Positions 56,613 to 64,000 of a stretch of 64,000 bases of DNA are shown here, piece after piece; position 1 is the stretch's first letter; each line of letters starts with the position of its first letter. Where the stretch lies: assembly GCF_000091045.1 (NCBI RefSeq), contig NC_006680.1, positions 126,001 to 190,000 on the forward strand. Direction: 5' to 3'. This DNA comes from Cryptococcus deneoformans JEC21. Taxonomy: Eukaryota; Basidiomycota; Tremellomycetes; Tremellales; Cryptococcaceae. Both the position numbers and the translations under genes were made by a program. Under the pieces are notes generated by a model. It saw only the letters and a list, made by a program, of their open reading frames with translations, had not been told where the DNA came from and searched no databases.

Positions 56613-58825
56613 TTATGCAGCTGGGTATAGAGAAGGCAAGTGCTTTGAGACGATTAGCTTCTGGATTTGGGAAGTCCCTAATTAAAGCATGTCAAATCTT
56701 ATTACCTTGGAAGACACAGGACAACGGTTGAAAACCGGCTTACCTTCATCTTTATTTTCAAGAAGGGGTTATATAATGGTTAGTTATCTAATAGAAAGGG
56801 AGAGAAGTCTAAACACTCACAAAGTTCATAAATCTTGGCGTCACTACGAAGATCGTTAGTCGAAGCCAACAAAATTAAAACGCGACATACCGATACAACT
56901 TTTCCATCGGCATCTCAGTGTTGAATCCAGCGCCACCAAAGACTAGCAGAAGTTAGCTTATACATCAGAAGAGCATGTGACAAAGCCAATCGAGTTACCT
57001 TGTACGCCAAGGTTAGCATTCTCAACCGCGGTTTTTCCAGCAAAGGCTTTGGCCATCGACGCATAGAACGCTAGGTATATCAAGTTAGAAAACAGTACTG
57101 TGTGTACTTCGTGTACAGCTGCAAAAGGTAAAACTAGATTTACTGTTGCGTTGCCTGCAGTCCTTCGCCCAAGCAGCTTTCCAGACCAGTCCACGAGCCG
57201 CTTCAACTCCGATCGCCATGTCGGCCAACATGAAAGCTACACCCTGGTGGTTGATAATTGGCTGGCCCATGGTCTGTTTTCCAATTTCAGCATTGTCTCA
57301 TCAAAAATCCAATCAAAATTCTCTCACATGTCTTTCTTGGGCGTACTTAGTAGCTTCTTCAAGGGCTCTTTGGGCTAGACCAACAGCAGCTGCCGATACC
57401 AGGGGACGCGTAATATCAAATGCTTTCATAGCGACTATCAGAGCAGTGTTAGTATATCTGTACATAGGCCGAAGGAGAGAACGGGAATTCTCACTTTTGA
57501 ACCCTTCTCCTGGCGATCCCAATACGTTCTCTTCGGGGACGATAACATCTTCGAACGTGACCATTCTTGTATCAGAGGCTCGTTGTCCTAAAAGTAGGTT
57601 AGGTCAGGTTCCAATACTGTGGCTGACAACTGTCGGTTCCAAGGAAGGTGGAAAAGAAAGACATACCCATGTTTATCTCCTTCTTTCCTAAGATGATACC
57701 ATCGGTGTCCGCGTCCACGATAAATCCAGTCATGCCCCTGCTCGGGGAAGCTTCGGGGTCCGTAATCGCGAGCACGAACTTCGAACAAATTGGTTAGAAT
57801 GTGTGATGAGGGTAATAATGCCAACTCACAAACCAGTTAGCATGCCCAGCATTTGTTCTACATTACATACGCGGTCAGTAAGCCAGATCGATGCAAAATG
57901 AAGTTTGCAGACATACATCCTACAAATCCAGAATCAGAATTGCCCTTCAAAATCATTGGAATATGGAGCAGAGACGTACCACATCTTGCTCCCATTGAGT
58001 ACCCATTTATCACCCTTCTTCTCGGCTCTAGTCTTGATGCCTGCCACATCAGATCCGGCTCCAGGTTCAGTCACACAATAAGCTGCCATCAAAGGTTCCT
58101 CCGTCATTCGTCCTAGGTACTTTCGCTTCTGTTCGTGAGATGCTGCTACGATCAAAGGCGCTTCGGCTAAGCCATTCGCTACGGATATGTCAGTCTGACG
58201 ACCACTACTTGAAAGGGAATACTCACCTTCCATTGCAGTTTGGATACCAGAACACCCGAAAGCAAGAGATTCTGAGATAATCGCACATTCCAGTAATCCT
58301 AGCTCAGGCCCTCCATACTGATTGCTGGCGTAAGTGTAACGCACAAACTGCGAACCTGCCAGGCCGACTTACAGCTTCGGGGATATGTGTATTGAGCAGG
58401 CCCAAGGAGTGGGCCTCTTTGAGGATGGGCCACGGATACTCCTGTGGCAGATTTACCGTCAGTTTAATATTATGGAGATATTCATATAATTTCACCATGG
58501 TCCTGTCATACTCAGCTGCTTGGGGAACGATAACATCCCGGGTGAACTTAGTTGCCAGCTCTGCGTGACGTTTTTGAATTAGTCCATGCGAGATCAACGG
58601 TGGTTAAAGATTATTATCCCCACCTTGAATACCTCTTTGGTCATCGCTGAGAGAGAAGCTAACAGCTGGTTTGAGTTGGTCGTGATGAGCAGTCGGCGAC
58701 GGAGACAGATGGAACTTACGACCTGAAACAACTGAATTGGCGGTGGCCATTCCCCGTGCGAGAATTTGTCGGCGAGTACAAGTAGCAGCCAGTTTCAATG
58801 CTTTGTGGTGATATTGATGGATCAT
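56613..58825 (-). CDS. Mitochondrial acyl-CoA dehydrogenase, medium-chain type
   Basis: Starts [25 protein letters not shown], a basic mitochondrial presequence. Many small exons then give [99 protein letters not shown] (FAD/substrate site), [128 protein letters not shown] and the end LPSLYPAA at 56613. The YEG turn supplies the catalytic Glu region of medium-chain enzymes (ACADM). It catalyses the first step of mitochondrial beta-oxidation, passing electrons to ETF. Y-E-G is spelled across what appears to be a 6-nt exon at 56741-56746. Divergent from POL3. Confidence 0.88.
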
Positions 58826-59209
58826 ATTGATAGAAATGTGAGTTACAGTATGCCTTGTTGTGAAGAAGTAGTCGAGAGTAAAAGTAGTGACTGAATTGTT
58901 GGATCATCCACCAAGAATCCCGTTGTCGTCGTAGACTGCAAATCGGTTATACGTGATAATGATAGCCGGTGAGTTTTAGGCGTCCCTTCATTTGCAACAA
59001 CCTATAGGCGTGCACCAGGAGACGCGCTGGTGGAGGCGGTCCAGACCGAGCTGAATTGGAGGTGATTCATTATTATTATTATGTGTGGTGGCGCGGGTCG
59101 CGTCTTTCTTTCGTTCGCATCCCCTATCTCCCCTTTCTCCGGCCTTCATTTCTAACAACAACTACTCTTCTTGCTTCTTGAGCGTGTACTCCCAAACCCA
59201 GTATACATA
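58826..59209. promoter_or_regulatory. Divergent promoter of acyl-CoA dehydrogenase and POL3
   Basis: 384 bp between the two start codons. Contains a (TTA)n run near 59070 and a GGCGCGGG word near 59090 that resembles E2F/MBF-type G1/S sites. The latter fits a replication gene, but a single G+C-rich word is weak evidence. Confidence 0.35.
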
Positions 59210-62200
59210 ATGGCCATACAAGAACCCATTACAAAGAAGAGAAAGCTCGATATCTCATCACAGAAGGAGCTTGAGCCGCAACCAAGTTTTACCGAAGTTT
59301 TAGAACAGCTTGTGGCCGAAGAGGATGCGGCAGGAGGTGAGTATTTTTCGGTGAACTTGGCATTTCGATTGCTAACTGATATCTCCAGATAGCATAGAGA
59401 CGTCTGCGGCGTGGCCTCGACCGCCAGTCCCGCCATTTGATGCCAAGAAGGACACGATCTGTGAGTAATCCTCGGGCTATGACTGATCGACCTTACTAAT
59501 TGCTGTAATTGCTGTAATAGCTTTTCAGCAGATCGAAATCGAAGAGTCAGCTGATCCCAAGCATGGACCAACGCTACGGCTATTTGGAGTCAACAAAAGC
59601 GGTAATTCAGTTTTGGCGCATGTATATGGGTTCAAGCCATATTTCTACGTTGCAGCCCCTAGCGGTTTCCTCAACAAAGACCTTCAACCTCTGGCCGATA
59701 AGATCAATGTAAGAGTTCCCATATCAGGTTATACTGCGATCTGGCCTAACGTACATCTCAGTCTTCTATATCTGCGCTGGGTCCTTGTGTGACTAACTGT
59801 GCTATCTTCAACCGGCGGTCTCTATGGGGTTATCGAGGAGACGACACCGTACCGTTCATTAAGATCACCGTATCTGATCCCAAGAACCTATCGAAAGTTA
59901 AAGATGAGTTTTTTACATTGTCCACTGTATATGTTGCTGATGATGATTCTCGGCGTCTCTACGTGCCTTTGAGCGTGGACAGATAGATTTCAATGGTCTT
60001 TTCCCTCCTGAAATTCTCACCTATGAGAGCAACATTGCATACACCATGCGTTTCATGATCGATACGAAAGTGAGTGCACTTTACCAATCAAAAATTGAGC
60101 TAATTCTTTGAAGATTGTGGGGATGAATTGGGTCAGCATTCCCGGTGGACGGTATGATCTGCTGGAAGGAGGAAGTAAAAAATCACAGTGCCAAATTGAA
60201 ATCTCATGCAAGTACGTGCAAGATGAAGGATTTTCTCAGACCGCTGACCAGATGGACCTTCTTCAGCTATAAGGACTTGATTTCTCATCCTCCTGAAAAT
60301 GAATGGCTGGATATTGCACCTCTTCGTGTTCTCAGTTTTGACATCGAATGTGCTGGCCGCAAAGGCATATTCCCAGAAGCAAATGTGGACCCCGTCATTC
60401 AAATCGCCGCGATGGTAACCCGTCACGGTAGGTTCCAAGTTCCCTGGTCATTTACGCAAGCGTTTTGGTTGATAGTGGTATCTTTAGGGGAATCAAAGCC
60501 TTTCATTCGAAACGTATTCACCCTCAACACGTGTGCTCATATCGTCGGATCTCAAGTGCTCGAATTCAAAGACGAAAGACAGCTTCTTCTTGAATGGCGC
60601 AAGTTTGTAGATACGGTTGATCCTGATATGATTATCGGATATAACATTTCTAATTTCGATCTGCCCTATCTTCTTGATCGTGCCAAAGCTTTGAAGATCC
60701 CGGACTTTGCCTTTTTGGGTCGACTGCGAAGTAAGTGACGCTCAAAACTGCATTTATTGTTGCTTCCCTAATATGTCTCCTTAGATGTCAGAACCGAAGT
60801 CAAGGAAACCCACTTTTCTTCAAAAGCTTACGGTCAGCGAGATTCCAAAGCTGTTAATATGGAAGGTCGACTTCAGCTTGATATTTTGCAAGTGATGCAA
60901 CGGGACTACAAGCTTCGAAGCTATACTCTCAACGCCGTTTGTGCACAATTCCTAGGTGAACAGAAGGAAGATGTCCATCATTCCATCATTACGGAGCTCC
61001 AAAATGGTACTGCGGATTCTCGGAGGCGTCTGGCTGTTTACTGTTTAAAGGTGAGTAACAGCAAATTCAAGTACCTTCGGCACTAACATCATTGCAGGAT
61101 GCCTATCTTCCACAACGTCTGATGGACAAGTTGATGTGTTTTGTCAACTACACCGAAATGGCACGTGTCACAGGCGTTCCTTTCAACTATCTCCTGTCCA
61201 GAGGTCAGCAAATCAAGGTTATCTCTCAGCTTTACCGAAATGCCGCGGATGCCGGCTATGTTATCCCTGCTCTCAAAAGCGAAGGCTCCGATGAGCAGTA
61301 TGAAGGTGCTACTGTCATTGAACCCAGTAAAGGTTTCTACGACGTGCCCATTGCCACTCTGGATTTCGCGTCACTGTATCCCTCAATCATGATGGCCCAT
61401 AATTTGTGTTATACAACATTATTGGATAAGGGTACTATTGAAAGGCTGAAGCTCGTCGAAGGAGAAGACTATGTGCATACACCCAACAATGGTGAGTGGA
61501 ACTGTTCGCTGAAAATGAGGCGGACATACTGATTCCGTTATAGACTTTTTTGCAACATCCAAACGTCGAAAGGGACTTCTACCTCACATTCTCGAAAATC
61601 TTCTGGCTGCCCGAAAGCGAGCCAAGCAAGATCTCAAAGTTGAGAAAGATCCTTTCAAGCGAGCCGTGTTGGACGGTCGACAACTTGCTTTGAAGGTGAG
61701 CGCCAACTCGGTCTACGGTTTCACCGGTGCCACCGTCGGGAAACTTCCCTGCCTTGCAATTTCCTCAAGTGTTACTGCCTACGGTCGACAGATGATCGAG
61801 CTCACCAAGAAGGAAGTCGAGGCAGAGTACTCCATGAAAAACGGTTATGACCATGATGCCAAAATCGTCTATGGTGATACTGATTCTGTAATGGTGCGAT
61901 TTGGGTGCCCAGATCTGCCAACAGCGATGAGACTAGGTGAGTGCGGATGTACAAGTCATGTCAAGATCATTGATTAATTGGCCAATGCAGGTGCCGAGGC
62001 TGCCGATCTCGTATCCGGCAAATTTATCAAACCCATCAAGCTCGAATTCGAAAAGGTCTACTTTCCTTACCTACTTATCAGCAAAAAGCGTTACGCCGGC
62101 CTCTATTGGACTCGGCCAGAGAAATACGACAAAATGGATACGAAGGGTATTGAGGTGAGCCGACGTGTCTAGTTCTTTCTAGTTATAATTGATAATGATG

Positions 62201-63244
62201 AGTCACTAGACTGTCCGACGAGACAACTGTCGTTTGGTGTCCACGGTCATCGAAACTTGTCTCTTCAAGATGCTTATTGATCGAGATGTTAAGGGTGCTG
62301 AGGAGTAAGCTCCTCGGAATCATGGAACAGCACAGACCACTGATATGTCATTCTCTAGCTATGTCAAGGACACTATCGCCGATCTTTTACAAAACAAGAT
62401 TGACATGTCTCAGCTCGTGATCACCAAAGCCCTTGCCAAAGCTGACTATGCCGCCAAACAAGCACACGTTGAATTAGTAGAGAGGATGAGGAAGCGTGAC
62501 GCTGGTTCGGCTCCTAGTTTGGGTGATCGAGTGGCCTATGTCATTGTCAAAGGCGTTAAAGGCGCTGCAGCGTACGAAAAGTCTGAAGATCCTCTGTATG
62601 TTTTGGAACACAATGTTCCCATTGACACCCGATATTATCTGGAAAACCAACTTTCAAAGCCATTGATGAGGATTTTCGAGCCTATCCTTGGTGAGAAAGC
62701 CAATAGCTTGCGTAAGTCAAAACAGTGAATATTACGCAATTAAGCTTATCCTCGAATCAGTTCACGGTGATCATACAAGAACAATCCAGATTGCCACACC
62801 TACCATTGGCGGGTTGATGAAGTTTGCGGTCAAAACGGTGACGTGTATGGGCTGTAGAACCCCTCTTCGAGGCAAGAACGGTGGGTCATGACCATGTATC
62901 AAAATCAATCGCTGATCGCTGATTGCGAGTAGAGAGTGCCGTTTGCGTTAACTGTCGACCAAAGCTTCCAGAATTGTACCAAAAGCAAGTTGCTCAAACC
63001 TCAGCATTGCAAATCGACTTTGCGCGATTATGGACACAATGCCAGAGATGTCAGGGCTCACTACATCAAGTGAGTAGCAGGCTGCAGATGGCCTGTCATT
63101 GCCGGTAATGCTGACACAGCACGCTAGGACGTTATTTGCACCTCTGCCGATTGTCCCATCTTCTATCGTAGAACAGCTAGACAGAAAGAGGTCGCCTCAT
63201 CAGTAGCTCAGCTTGACCGTTTCGAAAAGGAAACTGGTTGGTAA
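59210..63244 (+). CDS. POL3: DNA polymerase delta catalytic subunit
   Basis: Starts [14 protein letters not shown] (basic, nuclear-targeting-like), first exon 59210-59336, followed by about 14 further exons with short introns. Family B order is complete: N-terminal domain ([20 protein letters not shown]); exonuclease motifs Exo [10 protein letters not shown], Exo [14 protein letters not shown] and Exo III Y-C-L-K-D-A-Y; polymerase motifs A ([18 protein letters not shown]), B ([14 protein letters not shown]) and C ([10 protein letters not shown]); the thumb; then two C-terminal cysteine modules, CysA (C-M-G-C .. C-V-N-C) and CysB (C-Q-R-C .. C-T-S-A-D-C), the latter the [4Fe-4S] site that binds the B subunit. 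It ends at 63244 with FEKETGW. It replicates the lagging strand with PCNA and has proofreading activity. All catalytic acids are present. Confidence 0.96.
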
Positions 63245-63342
63245 AAAGTTCGTGTTTGAGCTTTTATGATTCCGCATTATGTAACTGTACATGTACGCCT
63301 AGCATATCGTAAAGTTCATCATCTTGGAATGCGACTCCTTCT

Positions 63343-64000
63343 CTAGATTGCTGGAGTCTGCGAAAAGTCTGTTCTTCCGAAACGAATCCAAGCATTATTA
63401 CCTGAATCATTGACACCCACAATGAATCCTCTATCGCCATTACGGAGCGCTCCAACGTTGACATTAGGGGCCTGTGGCTTTGTTTTCGCCTGCTGCTTCC
63501 AACCCATACGCTCTAAGAGCGATTGTAAACGAGAAGGAATCTGAGTGGGGGTCTGTATATGGGGCTTTGACGCTTGGGCGCGAGGAGGGCGCTGGTATTG
63601 GGGACCGTATCGCTTGATTGGACCTTTGGGTTCATCGGGCAGCATAGCGTAAATTTCTTCAAGTTGATGAATAGTGGGCAGAGGCGTGATCCTCGCCCTG
63701 AAGCAAATATATGCGTTAGTGATAATCTCCATTGCATACAATCCATGCAGACATACTGGATGACAGCTGCAAAATAATCAGGTCTCTGGGTTCTGAGCCC
63801 TTCCTCGCTACCCTTATCCCAATTCCTCTTTGACCAAGGGGTCATGGGCTTCCAGATATGCCAGAATGGGATGTAAGGGTTGTGGACGAGAGGAGCGTAG
63901 ATATCGTCAGAGGGAGGAGGGGCTGGGCGAGGCGAGAGTGGTTTGTCGTGACCGGCAGGAACAACGCGCAGATAGGAGAATAACGAGTCTGAAGATGGAA
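63343..64000 (-). CDS. tRNA-splicing endonuclease subunit SEN54-like, 3' part
   Basis: The gene enters from beyond the right edge; exons 64000-63757 and 63697-63343 are joined by a GTATGT..TTCAG intron. The sequence reads FSYLRVVPAGHDKP .. HNPYIPFWHIWKPMTPWSKR, RPDYFAAVIQARITPLPTIHQLEEIYAMLP, a Pro/Gln-rich linker, then VGALRNGDRGFIVGVNDSGNNAWIRF. W-K-P-x-T-x-x-x-K .. R-P-D-(Y/F)-x-x-x-V-(I/V) .. A-R-x-T-P-(L/V)-P-T followed by the short beta module LR.G.R..I..V...G fits the C-terminal domain of fungal Sen54, the structural subunit that pairs with Sen2 in the tRNA intron endonuclease. N-terminal half not in the window. Tail-to-tail with POL3, 98 bp between stops. Confidence 0.65.

Overview
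The window looks like nuclear DNA of a basidiomycete yeast of the Cryptococcus/Kwoniella (Tremellales) type. The genes are dense, with many 50-65 nt GT-AG introns, and the predicted proteins look fungal. The repeats are LTR retrotransposons of the kinds known in that group. The species call is inference; no marker gene fixes it.

Left arm (1-14.95 kb): ordinary genes. In order: a Ser/Thr kinase (+), an ASNSD1-type glutamine amidotransferase/asparagine synthetase-like protein (-), an MIT/coiled-coil protein possibly of the Atg38/NRBF2 type (+), a single-pass Ser/Thr-rich surface protein (-), a 64-residue COX14-like protein (-), a CBP6/UQCC2-like protein (+), the ribosome maturation factor SDO1/SBDS (-), an Ups/PRELI lipid-transfer protein (+) and a small CBS-domain protein (+). 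Three of these are predicted to serve mitochondrial membranes or respiratory complex assembly. Several pairs are divergent with promoters of about 230 bp.

Central island (about 15-52.5 kb): no conserved host gene was recognised. From 17.0 kb it is almost solid transposable element, mostly nested. It holds a Ty1/copia element split by a solo LTR, several Ty3/gypsy pieces, a chromovirus-like gypsy element that has inverted most of itself between two opposed LTRs, a 2.6-kb tandem duplication, solo LTRs of at least four families, a large inverted repeat carrying a cysteine-rich multi-exon gene broken differently in each arm, and a 5.2-kb TIR transposon (TA target, DDE transposase) inserted in an old LTR. 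A gene-free, retroelement-packed block of about 35 kb between housekeeping genes is what regional centromeres of Cryptococcus look like, so this is a candidate centromere or pericentromere.

Right arm (52.6-64 kb): genes resume with an MFS exporter of the DHA1 type (-), a mitochondrial medium-chain-like acyl-CoA dehydrogenase with an apparent 6-nt micro-exon (-), the DNA polymerase delta catalytic subunit POL3 (+), and the 3' part of a likely tRNA-splicing endonuclease subunit SEN54 (-), which runs off the window.

The most unusual signals are: LTR/primer-site complementarity that co-varies between two gypsy copies, suggesting self-primed reverse transcription; the chromovirus inversion, whose target duplication is found in inverted orientation exactly at the two breakpoints; and the cysteine-rich gene family in the inverted repeat.
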